Origin: Alistipes ihumii AP11
GTDB lineage: Bacteria; Bacteroidota; Bacteroidia; Bacteroidales; Rikenellaceae
Assembly (NCBI RefSeq): GCF_025144665.1
Contig: NZ_CP102294.1
Coordinates: 186,001-250,000 of the forward strand
Direction of reading: 5' to 3'
Length of the DNA stretch: 64,000 nt
Each line of letters opens with the position of its first letter. Position 1 is the first letter of the stretch. The position numbers were made by a program, and so were the translations under genes. The notes beneath the pieces were generated by a model that was not told the DNA's origin, did no database searches, and saw only the letters and a list, made by a program, of their open reading frames with translations. This document shows positions 8,202-17,720 of this stretch, in pieces.

Positions 8202-11200
8202 CTATGCGTCCATTCTTCCGTGACAATGCTTGTATTTCTTGCCGCTGCCGCACGGGCAGGGATCGTTGCGTCCCACCTTTTTCTCCACATGCACGGGCGA
8301 AGGCTTGCCCCGGTCGGCTTGTCCGGCTGCCGCCGCGGCCTCCGAGCGCAGAGTCTGCATGCGCGACATGTCGGTCTTGGGCTGCTGGACGGGCGGCTGC
8401 TGGCGCATGGCGCTCTCCGGATTTTCTTTGACCGGGATGAATGCCTTGAACAGCGTCGAGAGCACTTCGCGGTTGCCCTTGTCGAGCATCTTGCTGAACA
8501 GGTTGTACGACTCGAACTTATAGATCAGCAGCGGGTCTTTCTGCTCGTAGGAGGCGTTCTGCACGCTTTGGCGCAGATCGTCCATTTCGCGCAGGTGCTC
8601 TTTCCAGTTCTCGTCGATGGTGAGCAGCATGACGATCTTGCTGAAGCTCTTGTACACCTCCTTGCTCTGGCTTTCATAGGCTTTCTTCAGATTCACCGGA
8701 ATCTGGAATACGCGGCGCCCGTCCGAGACAGGCACGTAAATATTCTCGTATTGGGCGGCGTGCTGCTCGTATACGTTTTTGATAACGGGATTGGCCGTCG
8801 CCGCGACTGCGCTCATACGGCGGGCGTAAGCCTCCTGAAAGTCCTTGACGAGCATGCCGACGAGCACTTCCTTTTTCACTCCGGTGAACTCGTTCTGGTC
8901 GAACGACGGCTGGACGGCCACCTGGCGGATCAGCTCGAACTTGAAGTCTTCGTAGTCGGTGTCGTTGTCGTAATAAGTGTCGACGAACGTTTCTGCGAAA
9001 TCGACCATGATATTGTTCAGGTCGACCTCGATCCGTTCGCCGTATAGCGCATGGCGCCGACGGGTATATATCACCTCGCGCTGGGAGTTCATCACGTCGT
9101 CGTATTCGAGCAGCCGCTTGCGGATGCCGAAGTTGTTCTCCTCGACCTTGCGCTGCGCGCGTTCGATCGCCTTGGACATCATGCCGGCCTGAATGACTTC
9201 TCCCTCCTTGAGACCCATGCGGTCCATCAGACGGGCGATCCTTTCCGAGCCGAACAGCCGCATCAGATTGTCCTCGAGCGATACGAAGAACTGCGACGAG
9301 CCCGGGTCGCCCTGACGGCCCGCGCGGCCCCGGAGCTGACGGTCGACGCGCCGCGACTCGTGGCGCTCGGTGCCGATGATCGCCAGACCGCCGGCGGCCT
9401 TCACCTCGTCCGACAGCTTGATGTCGGTTCCTCGTCCGGCCATGTTCGTCGCGATGGTGACCTGCGCCCGCTTGCCGGCTTCGGCCACGATCTGGGCCTC
9501 CTGCTGGTGCTGCTTGGCGTTCAGTACGTTATGCTTGATTCCGCGTAGCTTCAGCATGCGGCTGAGCAGTTCCGAAATTTCGACCGAGGTCGTGCCGACC
9601 AGCACCGGCCGACCCTGCTCGACCAGTTCGACGATCTGGTCGATGACGGCGGCGTACTTCTCCCGCTTGGTCCGGTAGATCAGGTCGTCACGGTCGTCCC
9701 GGATGACCGGGCGGTTCGTCGGAATGACGATCACGTCGAGTTTGTAAATATTCCAGAACTCGCTGGCTTCCGTTTCGGCCGTACCGGTCATGCCGGCCAG
9801 CTTGTGGTACATGCGGAAATAGTTCTGCAGCGTGATCGTGGCGAAGGTCTGCGTAGCGGCTTCGACTTTCACCCGCTCTTTGGCCTCGATAGCCTGATGC
9901 AGTCCGTCCGAGTAGCGGCGGCCCTCCATGATACGGCCCGTTTGCTCGTCGACGATCTTGATTTTATTGTCGATGATGACATATTCGACGTCCTTCTCGA
10001 ACATGCTGTACGCCTTGAGCAACTGGTTGACCGTATGCAGCCGCTCCGACTTGATCGCGTAGTCGTTCAGCGCCTCGTCCTTCTTGGCGGCCTTCTCCTC
10101 GGCGCTCATGTCGCTTTTCTCGATATCGGCCACGATCGACCCCATGTCGGGCAGCACGAAGAACTTTTCTTCGTTGACGTTTTTGGAAAGCACTTCCTGC
10201 CCCTTGTCCTGCAGTTCGACCGAGTTCAGCTTCTCGTCGATGACGAAGTAGAGATCGTCGACGATTTCGGGCATCCGCCGGTTGTTGTCCTGCATGTAGA
10301 TGTTCTCGGTCTTCTGCATCAGCGACTTGATTCCCGGCTCGCTCAGGTATTTGATCAGCGGCTTATATTTCGGAAGTCCCTTATGCGCGCGGTAGAGCAG
10401 GATGCCGCCCTGCTCGTTCTTGCCTTCGGCGATCAGCTTCTTCGCGTCGGCGACCAGTTGGGTCACCAGATTGCGCTGCAAGTTGAACAGATTCTCGACG
10501 GCTCCCCGGTACTGCTCGAACATCTGGTCGTCGCCTTTGGGGACGGGACCGGAAATAATCAGCGGAGTCCGGGCGTCGTCGATCAGCACCGAGTCGACCT
10601 CGTCGACGATCGCGTAGTGATGCTTGCGCTGCACGAGATCCTCCGGCGAGTTCGACATATTGTCGCGCAGGTAGTCGAAACCGAATTCGTTGTTCGTGCC
10701 GAACGTGATGTCGGCCATGTAGGCCTTGCGCCGGGCCGGCGAGTTGGGCTGGTGCCGGTCGATGCAGTCGACCGACAGTCCGTGAAATTCGTAGAGGGGC
10801 CCCATCCATTCCGAGTCGCGCCGGGCCAGATAGTCGTTGACCGTTACGACGTGGACGCCCTTGCCCGCCAACGCGTTCAGGAAGACCGGAAGCGTCGCGA
10901 CGAGCGTCTTGCCCTCGCCGGTCGCCATCTCGGCTATGTTGCCCTTGTGCAGTACGACGCCGCCGAAAAGCTGGCAGTCGTAGTGCACCATGTCCCATGT
11001 GATCTTGTTGCCTCCGGCCGTCCACGTGTTGCTGTACACGGCCCGATCGCCGTCGATGCGGACGAAATCCTTCGATGCGGCCAGCTCGCGGTCGAAGTCG
11101 GAGGCCGTCACGACGATTTCGCTGTTTTCCTTGAAGCGCCGCGCCGTATCCTTCACGATCGCGAAAGCCTCGGGAAGAATCTCCTCGAGCTTCTCTTCGA

Positions 11201-11504
11201 TCTTTTTGTCGATCGTCTCGGTCAGCGAGTCGATCTGCTTCGAAATGCGTTCCTTGTCTTCGAGCGAAGTATCGAGGTTCTCCAGTTGCGCTTTCAGATC
11301 GGCGATCTGCTGCTCGTCCTCGCGGATATGGTCGGCGACGGCCGCTTTGAGCGCGGCGCTGCGCGCACGTAGCTCGTCGTTGGAAAGTTGCTCGATGGAC
11401 GGATATATGGCGAGGATTTTTTCTACATAGGGAGCGATCAGCTTGCGGTCCTTCTCACTTTTAGTTCCGAACATCAGCTTGATCAGGCTTGCTACTAAAT
11501 TCAT
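8202..11504 (-). CDS. secA: Preprotein translocase ATPase SecA
   Basis: SecA is the cytosolic motor that pushes unfolded preproteins through SecYEG. At 1100 aa it has the long Bacteroidota form; E. coli SecA is about 900. The extra length includes an acidic helical insert near residues 60-110. The Walker A box MATGEGKT is at 193-200, followed by [20 protein letters not shown] (Walker B and the start of the preprotein cross-linking region), the second helicase domain with [21 protein letters not shown] and the arginine-finger segment [15 protein letters not shown]. The C-terminus carries the zinc site [17 protein letters not shown] that contacts SecB-type chaperones and lipids. It is a single gene with its own terminator, and the catalytic motifs are complete. 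Confidence 0.98.
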   Translation of the reverse strand: MNLVASLIKLMFGTKSEKDRKLIAPYVEKILAIYPSIEQLSNDELRARSAALKAAVADHIREDEQQIADLKAQLENLDTSLEDKERISKQIDSLTETIDKKIEEKLEEILPEAFAIVKDTARRFKENSEIVVTASDFDRELAASKDFVRIDGDRAVYSNTWTAGGNKITWDMVHYDCQLFGGVVLHKGNIAEMATGEGKTLVATLPVFLNALAGKGVHVVTVNDYLARRDSEWMGPLYEFHGLSVDCIDRHQPNSPARRKAYMADITFGTNNEFGFDYLRDNMSNSPEDLVQRKHHYAIVDEVDSVLIDDARTPLIISGPVPKGDDQMFEQYRGAVENLFNLQRNLVTQLVADAKKLIAEGKNEQGGILLYRAHKGLPKYKPLIKYLSEPGIKSLMQKTENIYMQDNNRRMPEIVDDLYFVIDEKLNSVELQDKGQEVLSKNVNEEKFFVLPDMGSIVADIEKSDMSAEEKAAKKDEALNDYAIKSERLHTVNQLLKAYSMFEKDVEYVIIDNKIKIVDEQTGRIMEGRRYSDGLHQAIEAKERVKVEAATQTFATITLQNYFRMYHKLAGMTGTAETEASEFWNIYKLDVIVIPTNRPVIRDDRDDLIYRTKREKYAAVIDQIVELVEQGRPVLVGTTSVEISELLSRMLKLRGIKHNVLNAKQHQQEAQIVAEAGKRAQVTIATNMAGRGTDIKLSDEVKAAGGLAIIGTERHESRRVDRQLRGRAGRQGDPGSSQFFVSLEDNLMRLFGSERIARLMDRMGLKEGEVIQAGMMSKAIERAQRKVEENNFGIRKRLLEYDDVMNSQREVIYTRRRHALYGERIEVDLNNIMVDFAETFVDTYYDNDTDYEDFKFELIRQVAVQPSFDQNEFTGVKKEVLVGMLVKDFQEAYARRMSAVAATANPVIKNVYEQHAAQYENIYVPVSDGRRVFQIPVNLKKAYESQSKEVYKSFSKIVMLLTIDENWKEHLREMDDLRQSVQNASYEQKDPLLIYKFESYNLFSKMLDKGNREVLSTLFKAFIPVKENPESAMRQQPPVQQPKTDMSRMQTLRSEAAAAAGQADRGKPSPVHVEKKVGRNDPCPCGSGKKYKHCHGRMDA

Positions 11505-11555
11505 GTATCGGTAATATTTAATGTTTAGAAAATGAACGCGTAAATTTAGTGTTTT

Positions 11556-12824
11556 TTATTGACAACACAGCATCTTCCTGCCTATATTGCATGCGGCGCA
11601 GCGTTTTTTCTCGCAGTATTCTTTCGACAATTGCAGCAGCCCTTGCGTGAAAAAAGCGCTTTCCGCCTCGACGCCTCTTGACTTCCAGCCTCTTATGTAG
11701 ACGTTGTTTTCCGGCTTGGTTTTTTCCAGCAGGTCGACGGCCGCTTCCTTCAGTCCCTCGTCCGAGGTGACGTGGCCGTAGGTGAACATCATCGGGGCTA
11801 CCAGATTGATCGTCAGATTGTCGAGCATCATGTCGCCGAACGACTTGACGCTGTACCGGCTGCGCCGTCCGGGCAGATAATGGGTGGTCCAGTACTCCGA
11901 CGCCTGCACCGAAAGGACCTCTCTCACTTGTTCCGGCGTGCGGCAGCCGAGCAGTCGGGAGAACATGAACTCCTGCGAGCAGAGCAGGGCGGCCAGCTCG
12001 ACGATACGCAGCAGCGGGGCGTGACGCGGATTGTGACTGCCGAGATTCCATTCCCTACGGTGCATCGGCGCGATCTCGAACCGATGGGACAAATGGCGGA
12101 ATTCCTGCTGTAGCATGGCCGTGTAGCGGTCGGGAAACTCGATCGGCTGCAATAGGCCGGCGCCTCCCAGCAGCAGGGCCTCGACCGACGCGACGGACTC
12201 GCGCACTTTGCACAGGTCCGTATAGCGTACCGTTCGCGCCAGCTTCATGTAGGGCTCGCGGTTCGATCCGGCGCCCATCGTGCGGAACAGCATGACGTAG
12301 AACGTTTCGTTCCAGTCGTTGCCCGTTTCGCGGTAGAGGCTCAGAAAGTCGTTGTACTTTCGTTCGAGACGCTCGACCGTCAGCTCGGTCAGCAGTCCGT
12401 ACAGCTTGACTCCCGGCATTTGTGCCAGCGTCTGGCCGCACCGGTAGGAGTCGCTCCCTTCGAGCAGTCCGAGATACCTCTCTTCCAATTCACGGGGGCA
12501 ACTCATCGTGACGGTAGGCACGACCGATCCGTCTGTCCGGCAGACGACCGCGTCGTCGTGCGCCACGACATGCAGGATGCAGCGGTCGTATTTGCTGTCG
12601 ATGTGGTGCAGGTGCTTGCGCCAGTCCGAAGCGCGTTCATGGATCGCAACGGGACCGCTGATTTCCGTTCCCTCGAGGGCGATCCGTGCATTCACCGCGT
12701 CGATGCCGTCTTCCGGACCGGCCGACCCGGGGTCGATCACTTCGATTCCGGGCGGATCGAGCCGGGTGTACAGACCGTGTGTCCACACAAGTCGCAAAAA
12801 GGCTTCGTTCGGGCTGACGGGCAT
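11556..12824 (-). CDS. DUF2851 family protein
   Basis: A protein of about 422 aa when started at MPVSPNEAFLRLVWTHGLY (ATG at 12824); the open frame extends 27 codons further, but this start gives the normal family N-terminus. Features of DUF2851 are the GPVAIHERASDWRKHLHH segment with HDDAVVCR, a central NPRHAPLLRIVELAALL motif, and a C-terminal pair of cysteine pairs in YCEKKRCAACNIG that may bind zinc. The family is nearly confined to Bacteroidota and its function is unknown. The gene lies between secA and the Fe-S assembly genes, in the same orientation as the latter with a 26-base gap, so it is probably the last gene of that operon. Confidence 0.85.
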   Translation of the reverse strand: MPVSPNEAFLRLVWTHGLYTRLDPPGIEVIDPGSAGPEDGIDAVNARIALEGTEISGPVAIHERASDWRKHLHHIDSKYDRCILHVVAHDDAVVCRTDGSVVPTVTMSCPRELEERYLGLLEGSDSYRCGQTLAQMPGVKLYGLLTELTVERLERKYNDFLSLYRETGNDWNETFYVMLFRTMGAGSNREPYMKLARTVRYTDLCKVRESVASVEALLLGGAGLLQPIEFPDRYTAMLQQEFRHLSHRFEIAPMHRREWNLGSHNPRHAPLLRIVELAALLCSQEFMFSRLLGCRTPEQVREVLSVQASEYWTTHYLPGRRSRYSVKSFGDMMLDNLTINLVAPMMFTYGHVTSDEGLKEAAVDLLEKTKPENNVYIRGWKSRGVEAESAFFTQGLLQLSKEYCEKKRCAACNIGRKMLCCQ

Positions 12825-12850
12825 ATCGGGCGATTTTTGGGGTGAAAGGG

Positions 12851-13174
12851 CTACATCAGGCCCAGATCGAGCAACGTCTCTTCCGACATCATGCTGCGGT
12901 CCCAAGGCGGGTCGAACGTCAGCGTGACGTTGACCGACGTGACGCCCTTGACCTTGCCCACCTGCTCGTGAATCTGCTCGAGCAACTGGTCGGCCATCGG
13001 ACAGTTCGGAGCCGTCAGCGTCATGCGGATATTGGCCTCTCCGCCGGGTTCGACGTCTATTTCGTAGATCAGTCCCAGATCGTACACGTTGACCGGAATT
13101 TCCGGGTCGTATATGTTTCTCAGCGTCAGGACGATGTCCTGCTCGATGCGCATAATGTCCTCCGGTGTCGTCAT
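12851..13174 (-). CDS. MIP18/DUF59-family Fe-S cluster assembly protein
   Basis: 107 aa. It shows the whole DUF59 pattern: an N-terminal helix, YDPEIPVNVYDLGLIYEID, the LTAPNCPMAD segment with the single conserved cysteine, and a C-terminal PPWDRSMMSEE tail. Proteins of this family (SufT, MIP18, PaaD relatives) help deliver or assemble Fe-S clusters on target proteins. It lies 10 bases downstream of sufE on the same strand, which supports a role in the SUF pathway. The sufBCDS genes themselves are not in the window. Confidence 0.9.
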   Translation of the reverse strand: MTTPEDIMRIEQDIVLTLRNIYDPEIPVNVYDLGLIYEIDVEPGGEANIRMTLTAPNCPMADQLLEQIHEQVGKVKGVTSVNVTLTFDPPWDRSMMSEETLLDLGLM

Positions 13175-13184
13175 GGCGGATCGT

Positions 13185-13604
13185 CTACTGTTTGTTTTGG
13201 TACGCCAGCGCGTACAGTTTCATCTGCTTGATCATCGCGAGCAATCCGTTGGCCCGGGTGGGCGAGAGGTTCTCCCTGAGCCCGATCCGGTCGATGAAAT
13301 AGAGGTCCGAGTCGACGATCTCCTGCGGCGTGCGGCCGCTGAGCACGCGGATCAGCAACGCGATGATCCCTTTGGTGATGATCGCGTCGCTGTCGGCCGT
13401 AAAGTAAATCTTGCCGTCGCGCAGCTCGGCGTCGACCCATACGCGCGACTGGCATCCCCGGATCAGGAACTGCTCGTTTCTGTGCTCCTCGCCGATTGCC
13501 GGCAGCGAGCCGCTCAGTTCGATCAGGTACTCGTATTTGTCGAGCCACTCGTCGAAGACCGAGAACTCGCCGATGATTTCGTCTTGTGCTTCGTTGATAG
13601 TCAT
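13185..13604 (-). CDS. sufE: SufE family cysteine desulfuration protein
   Basis: 139 aa, the normal length. The sulfur-accepting cysteine is C51 in LIRGCQSRVW, on the loop typical of SufE, and the rest of the fold (EYLIELSGSLP, DSDAIITKGIIALLI, FIDRIGLRENLSPTRANGL) is complete. SufE takes persulfide sulfur from the cysteine desulfurase SufS and passes it to the SufBCD scaffold. The start overlaps the stop of the upstream PafA-like gene by four bases, and the DUF59 gene follows after 10 bases, so the three are cotranscribed. Confidence 0.95.
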   Translation of the reverse strand: MTINEAQDEIIGEFSVFDEWLDKYEYLIELSGSLPAIGEEHRNEQFLIRGCQSRVWVDAELRDGKIYFTADSDAIITKGIIALLIRVLSGRTPQEIVDSDLYFIDRIGLRENLSPTRANGLLAMIKQMKLYALAYQNKQ

Positions 13605-15247
13605 CGCTTATTTTCGTTAGGAACCGCTTCGTCCAGAATTGCGCCCGTGGCGGCGTTCGGGACGGTGATTCGCATGATATGTGCCAGAGTCGGGGCCAGC
13701 GAGCTGACCGTCACGTCGCGCTCGACGGTGGCTGCCGGAACGGATCCGCCCAGAAGCATCATCGGAACGTGCGTGTCGTATTCGTACAGCGAGCCCGACA
13801 GCGATACGATGCCCGTGCGCTGTTCGATCCAGCCCGGCATCAGGTTGATCGTCACGTCGCCCGAGCGTTTCGGGTAGAAGCCGTTCTGCATCTTTTCGCC
13901 GTATCCTTTGCCGAAATAGCCGCTCTGCATATCGGTCGACGTGAGCGCGCCCGATACGCCGCGGAACTGAAGCGCGAAGGCTGCCGCGCGGGTCTGTACC
14001 TCGGCCAGATCGAATCCGTATTTGTAGATCAGCTCGCGGTTCAGATAAAGCTGTCGGTCGCGGTAGCCGAGCACCCACTCGCCCGGCTCGTACTGCGCGC
14101 TGAGAAAGCCGTTCATGATGATCTTGAACTGCTCGGCGTTGAACAGCCCCATCGGGATACGGCTCTGTTCGCGGAACGTGTCGCTGCTCCCGTGGTCCGA
14201 GGTCAGAGCGATCACGACTTCTCCCGGCTCGAACTGGGCTTGGATGAAAGTGACCAGCTCGCCGATCTCGCGGTCGAGCTTGTAATACATGTCCTCGACT
14301 TCGATCGAGCGGGGGCCGAAGCGTTCGCAGATCAGGCGCGGCGTATCGTAGCAGATCGTCAGCAGGTCGGTGTGGTTGTCCTTGCCCAGTTCTTCCTGCA
14401 CGATCGTCTCGCGGGCGAAGCTGCTGACCAGCGTATTGCCTGCGGGCATGTATTGCAGCATGGCGTAGTCCGTCCGGGGATCGTCCTTTTTGAATATCCT
14501 GACGATGCCGCGCAGAAAGTTTCCGATGCCCGATTGGGTGTCGGGAATGAAGCTGAGCACGGTGGTGTCGGTGTTCCTGTACGACTCGAACGACTTGTCG
14601 GGTGTCCATTCCCGATCGAGCAGCGTCGAAGCGAAAGCCGTCTCGTTGTATTTTTTGACCCAGTAGGGCAATTTTTCGAAATAATAACTGCTCGATACCC
14701 ATGTGCCGTGTCCCGTGTTCATCCAGTAGACGTCCGACGACGGCCCTCCGCAAACGATAGCCGAATAGGGATCGGCAGCCAGCGCGATCGATTTCGATTT
14801 CGGGTCGCTTTCCTTGAGCCGGTCGCCCAGCGTGGCGGCGGTCAGGTTCAGAGCCGAGTAGCGGCCCTCGCCGTCTTCGCACTCGAGTCCCGTCGCGCGG
14901 CTGTCCGCGATCAGATTGACGCTGTCGCCCGTCGTGAAATTATACCAGCTTTCCGCGATCACGCCGTGACCCGACGGGGGAGTCCCCGTGACGATCGTAG
15001 CCAGCCCGGCTACGGTATTGGTCTGCATATAGCTGTGGCGGGCGTTCGTGAAGTTAGTTCCCTTCTCCATGAAAGCGCGGAATCCATTGTCGCAGAAATT
15101 GTCGCGGAAACGGTCCAGATAGTCGTAACGCATTTGGCTCACGACGATTTGGACGACCAGCCGGGGCTTGATCGCTTGCTGGGCGCGCGCTTCTTGACAG
15201 CCGATCCATGCAGTGGCGCAGATTATCAGGTATTTGAAAGGTTTCAT
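13601..15247 (-). CDS. PafA-like alkaline phosphatase superfamily protein, probable pseudoenzyme
   Basis: 548 aa from the ATG at 15247, with a signal peptide (MKPFKYLIICATAWIGC); the frame extends 8 codons further but across the promoter. The fold is that of the Bacteroidota PafA phosphatases: QIVVSQMRYDYLDRF, QTNTVAGLATIVTGTPPSGHG, ALTSDHGSSD and YDTHVPMMLLGG. Compared with known PafA residues, the nucleophile Thr (T78) and the DH pair (SDHG) plus the late His (DTHVP) remain. The Asp of VDQMRWDYL is Ser, the second-site Asp/His pair (before FGP) is changed to Arg/Glu, and the Asn after GHGV and the Lys/Arg pair also differ. It may bind a ligand without phosphatase activity. It is the first gene of the operon with sufE. 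Confidence 0.8.
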   Translation of the reverse strand: MKPFKYLIICATAWIGCQEARAQQAIKPRLVVQIVVSQMRYDYLDRFRDNFCDNGFRAFMEKGTNFTNARHSYMQTNTVAGLATIVTGTPPSGHGVIAESWYNFTTGDSVNLIADSRATGLECEDGEGRYSALNLTAATLGDRLKESDPKSKSIALAADPYSAIVCGGPSSDVYWMNTGHGTWVSSSYYFEKLPYWVKKYNETAFASTLLDREWTPDKSFESYRNTDTTVLSFIPDTQSGIGNFLRGIVRIFKKDDPRTDYAMLQYMPAGNTLVSSFARETIVQEELGKDNHTDLLTICYDTPRLICERFGPRSIEVEDMYYKLDREIGELVTFIQAQFEPGEVVIALTSDHGSSDTFREQSRIPMGLFNAEQFKIIMNGFLSAQYEPGEWVLGYRDRQLYLNRELIYKYGFDLAEVQTRAAAFALQFRGVSGALTSTDMQSGYFGKGYGEKMQNGFYPKRSGDVTINLMPGWIEQRTGIVSLSGSLYEYDTHVPMMLLGGSVPAATVERDVTVSSLAPTLAHIMRITVPNAATGAILDEAVPNENKR

Positions 15248-15268
15248 CGGGTGTGGTTCGTTTGACTG

Positions 15269-15276
15269 CAAAGGTA
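15269..15276 (-). promoter_or_regulatory. -7 promoter box of the PafA-like/sufE/DUF59/DUF2851 operon
   Basis: TACCTTTG on the minus strand matches TAnnTTTG and lies 22 bases upstream of the ATG at 15247, giving a short leader. Confidence 0.6.
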
Positions 15277-15346
15277 TGAAAAGTTTTGGATATTGCGCCT
15301 CTTCGTTCTTCGCGGAACGGACTACGGGCGGAATAGCCGGAAAATG

Positions 15347-15706
15347 CTATGCCGCACGCTGCTCGTCGTCCGTATTTCGGCGCATGCGCCGCCGGACCCG
15401 GTACAACATGTAGCGCTTGCGCAGGTGGAACCCGTAAAAGAGCCACAGCGGCACGATCAGCGCCAAGCCGAGCAACAGCGAATAGGAACCGAGCAGATAG
15501 ACCAGCAACTGGACGGTGCACAGACTCAGCACCAGGCCCGTAGCGCTCAGTGCGGCGCCGGCTTTGTAGCCCGTCTTGAAAGCCAGTCCGCACGACTTGC
15601 ATCGGAAGATCCCTTCGATGCCGGCGATCCAAAACAACGGGATGCGTACGGCAGAGCCGCATCGGGGGCAGGCGATCGTCCGTCGTTCGTTCAGCGTGGC
15701 GCTCAT
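15347..15706 (-). CDS. Small zinc-ribbon membrane protein
   Basis: 119 aa. The N-terminal half has two CxxC knuckles, CPRCGS near residue 13 and CKSCGL near 36, forming a zinc ribbon. Two hydrophobic segments follow (about 48-66 and 74-92), and the C-terminus is very basic (RKRYMLYRVRRRMRR), so the ribbon and tail should both face the cytosol. This resembles the small CXXC-20-CXXC type proteins of Bacteroidota, whose function is unknown. It overlaps the GSCFA gene by four bases (ATGA), so it is translated as the second gene of that operon. Confidence 0.7.
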   Translation of the reverse strand: MSATLNERRTIACPRCGSAVRIPLFWIAGIEGIFRCKSCGLAFKTGYKAGAALSATGLVLSLCTVQLLVYLLGSYSLLLGLALIVPLWLFYGFHLRKRYMLYRVRRRMRRNTDDEQRAA

Positions 15707-16668
15707 GATTCGAAAAATTTGATTTCCTCGCTGAAATCCAAATCAGGATACTGTCGCTGCAGCGCCCGGGCTTCCTCGGCCTGCCGGTTTCGGAATCGGC
15801 GATGGGCCTCGCCCGACGGGTCGAACGGACGGTGCTCCATGGCTCGGTGCAGTGCCTCGGCCCGGTCGAAAAGCCTGTCGTTCCGCTCGTCGAGGATGTT
15901 TCGGCGGAATGTCTCCCAAATGTATTCGACGGCCGTTTCGGACGGATGCACCATGTCCCGCTCATAGAAACGGTAGTCGCGCAGGTCGTCCATCAGGATT
16001 TCGTAAGCCGGGAAGTAGCGGCAGTCGGGCAGACTTTCCGTCAGCGCGTGCGCGGCCAGAATCAGCGTCGACTTGCTCAGCGTGTTCTCGGTCGCTCCGT
16101 CGCCCAGATGACGTACCGGACTGACGGTGAGGATCGTTTTTCTGCCGGGCAGGAACCGGGTGATCGCTTCGCCGAGGGTTTCGACGATTTCGCTTGCGCT
16201 CATTCTCCGACGGCGGAACATCGCTGCGGGCAGTTTGTGGCAATTCGCCACGATCCGGCCCGTGTCGCGCAGTTCGTACACCCAGGCCGTACCCAGCGTG
16301 AGAATGGCGTAGTCGGCCGTGCGGAGCGCTTCGGCGCCGGTTTCGAGAGCCTCGTTGATCCGGCGTAGCGTCTGTTCGCAGTCGCTTCCGTCGAATGCGC
16401 CATGATGATCGAAGCTGATCCACCTCTCTTCGTATCGTGTCAGATCGCCCGCATCGTAAGATCGGCGTTCCTCGAGCCGTTTCAGCGTGGCGGCGATCGA
16501 GGCCGGATTGAACAGCGTCCCGAACGGGTTGACCGTGACGGGCAACTTATGGTTTCGCATGATCCGCCCGATTCGGTCGGCGAAGCACGACCCGACCAGC
16601 AGCCCTTTGTGCGAGTGGCCGATGCGGAAGCCGAAAGGCGCGATATGGACTGGCGTGCGGAATTCCAT
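15703..16668 (-). CDS. GSCFA domain-containing protein
   Basis: 321 aa from the ATG at 16668. The open frame continues far upstream, but only across the ispE region in antisense, and the promoter box lies just ahead of this start. It carries the family motif GSCFADRIGRIM near residue 30, then NPFGTLFNPASI, LTLGTAWVYE, TVSPVRHLGDG and the late catalytic-type segment YFPAYEILMDDLRDYRFYERDMVHPSE. This is an SGNH/GDSL-like hydrolase arrangement: Ser in the GSCFA block and Asp/His in DMVHPS. Substrates are unknown; O-acetyl esterase activity on glycans is a reasonable guess. There is no signal peptide. Confidence 0.88.
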   Translation of the reverse strand: MEFRTPVHIAPFGFRIGHSHKGLLVGSCFADRIGRIMRNHKLPVTVNPFGTLFNPASIAATLKRLEERRSYDAGDLTRYEERWISFDHHGAFDGSDCEQTLRRINEALETGAEALRTADYAILTLGTAWVYELRDTGRIVANCHKLPAAMFRRRRMSASEIVETLGEAITRFLPGRKTILTVSPVRHLGDGATENTLSKSTLILAAHALTESLPDCRYFPAYEILMDDLRDYRFYERDMVHPSETAVEYIWETFRRNILDERNDRLFDRAEALHRAMEHRPFDPSGEAHRRFRNRQAEEARALQRQYPDLDFSEEIKFFES

Positions 16669-16687
16669 GCGTGTGCGGTTGCGTCTA

Positions 16688-16695
16688 CAAAGATA
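16688..16695 (-). promoter_or_regulatory. -7 promoter box of the GSCFA gene
   Basis: TATCTTTG on the minus strand, 20 bases before the start codon at 16668. It lies in the divergent region shared with ispE. Confidence 0.6.
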
Positions 16696-16779
16696 GCAAA
16701 AGGGCTTTAAAATTGGAAATTCGCTGCTTTCTCGGGACTTTTCATTACTTTTACCCGAAATTACCGAAACCGAATACGC

Positions 16780-17598
16780 ATGCTGTTCTTTCCGAACTGT
16801 AAGATCAATATCGGGCTGCGCGTCGTAGCGCGTCGTGCGGACGGTTATCACGACATCGAGACCTGGATGGTCCCCGTGCGGGGGCTTTGCGACATCGTCG
16901 AGATCGTGCACGCTCCCGGCGACGGAGCCGAGTTCGTCTCCTCGGGGCTCGCCGTCGATTGTCCTCCCGAGAAAAATCTTTGCCTGCGTGCTTATCGTGC
17001 GCTGCACGAGCGCTTTCCGATAGGGGGCGTACGCATCCATTTGCACAAGATCGTGCCCATGGGAGCCGGTTTGGGTGGGGGATCGGCCGACGCCGCTTTC
17101 GTAGTCAAGGGATTATCCGAACTGTTCGGCCTGAACCTTAGCCGAAAGTGCATGGAGGAGCTTTGTGCCGGCATAGGCAGCGATACGGCTTTCTTTGTTG
17201 CGAACCGTCCGGCTTTGGCCACCGGTCGCGGAGAGATTCTCGAACCGGTCGATTTCTCGTTGAGAGGGAAGCGCTTGCTGATCGTGAAGCCGGCCGAGTC
17301 CGTCTCGACGGCCGAGGCTTATGCCGGTATCGCGCCGCGCCGTACGGACCGTCCGTTGCTCGAGTGTCTGAACGCTCCTGTTGGCCGGTGGCGGGAGACG
17401 GTGCGCAACGATTTCGAGCCTGTCGTGTTCCGCGCTCATCCGCAGCTGGAGCGGCTCCGCAACGAGATGTATCGCCGGGGGGCCGTCTATGCTTCGATGA
17501 CCGGTTCCGGAGCGGCCGTATACGGAATATTCGACGGCGGCGCCCCGATCGATTCCGATTTCGGAGATGTATTTGTCTATCAGGAAGATATGGTCTGA
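16780..17598 (+). CDS. ispE: 4-diphosphocytidyl-2-C-methyl-D-erythritol kinase
   Basis: 272 aa. IspE is a cytosolic GHMP kinase that phosphorylates CDP-methylerythritol in the non-mevalonate isoprenoid pathway. The N-terminal substrate motif is KINIGLRV with the usual Lys at residue 8. The ATP-binding glycine loop is PMGAGLGGGSADAA (93-106) with the catalytic Asp just after it. The third GHMP motif is SMTGSGAAVYGIF near the C-terminus. All motifs are complete and the length is normal. It starts 111 bases from the divergent GSCFA gene and has no close partner downstream. Confidence 0.96.
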   Translation: MLFFPNCKINIGLRVVARRADGYHDIETWMVPVRGLCDIVEIVHAPGDGAEFVSSGLAVDCPPEKNLCLRAYRALHERFPIGGVRIHLHKIVPMGAGLGGGSADAAFVVKGLSELFGLNLSRKCMEELCAGIGSDTAFFVANRPALATGRGEILEPVDFSLRGKRLLIVKPAESVSTAEAYAGIAPRRTDRPLLECLNAPVGRWRETVRNDFEPVVFRAHPQLERLRNEMYRRGAVYASMTGSGAAVYGIFDGGAPIDSDFGDVFVYQEDMV

Positions 17599-17661
17599 TT
17601 GCCCGTCGGGTCGATCGGGCGGATTTCCGAATTTGGCAAAAAAAGCGTAAATTCGCGTCGG

Positions 17662-17691
17662 GTTATGTGTTTACAGCGTTCGAAACATAAC
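17662..17691 (+). promoter_or_regulatory. Inverted repeat upstream of the carboxyltransferase gene
   Basis: GTTATGT (17662-17668) and ACATAAC (17685-17691) form a perfect 7-bp inverted repeat with a 16-base spacer, 29 bases before the start codon. TAAATTCG at about 17648, a near match to TAnnTTTG, lies just upstream. It could be an operator or a leader hairpin; no direct evidence decides. Confidence 0.35.
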
Positions 17692-17720
17692 ACGAATTAC
17701 TAACTAACCAAATTTACTTT

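Noticed and set aside
7741-8290. Several frames of 90-170 codons in the gap before secA
   Set aside because: They overlap each other on both strands and show no similarity to known families; part of the stretch is the diverged repeat.
9804-11372. 522-codon open frame antisense to secA
   Set aside because: Mirror frame of a GC-rich gene; rich in Val/Asp/His/Leu with no family features, and secA is certain on the other strand.
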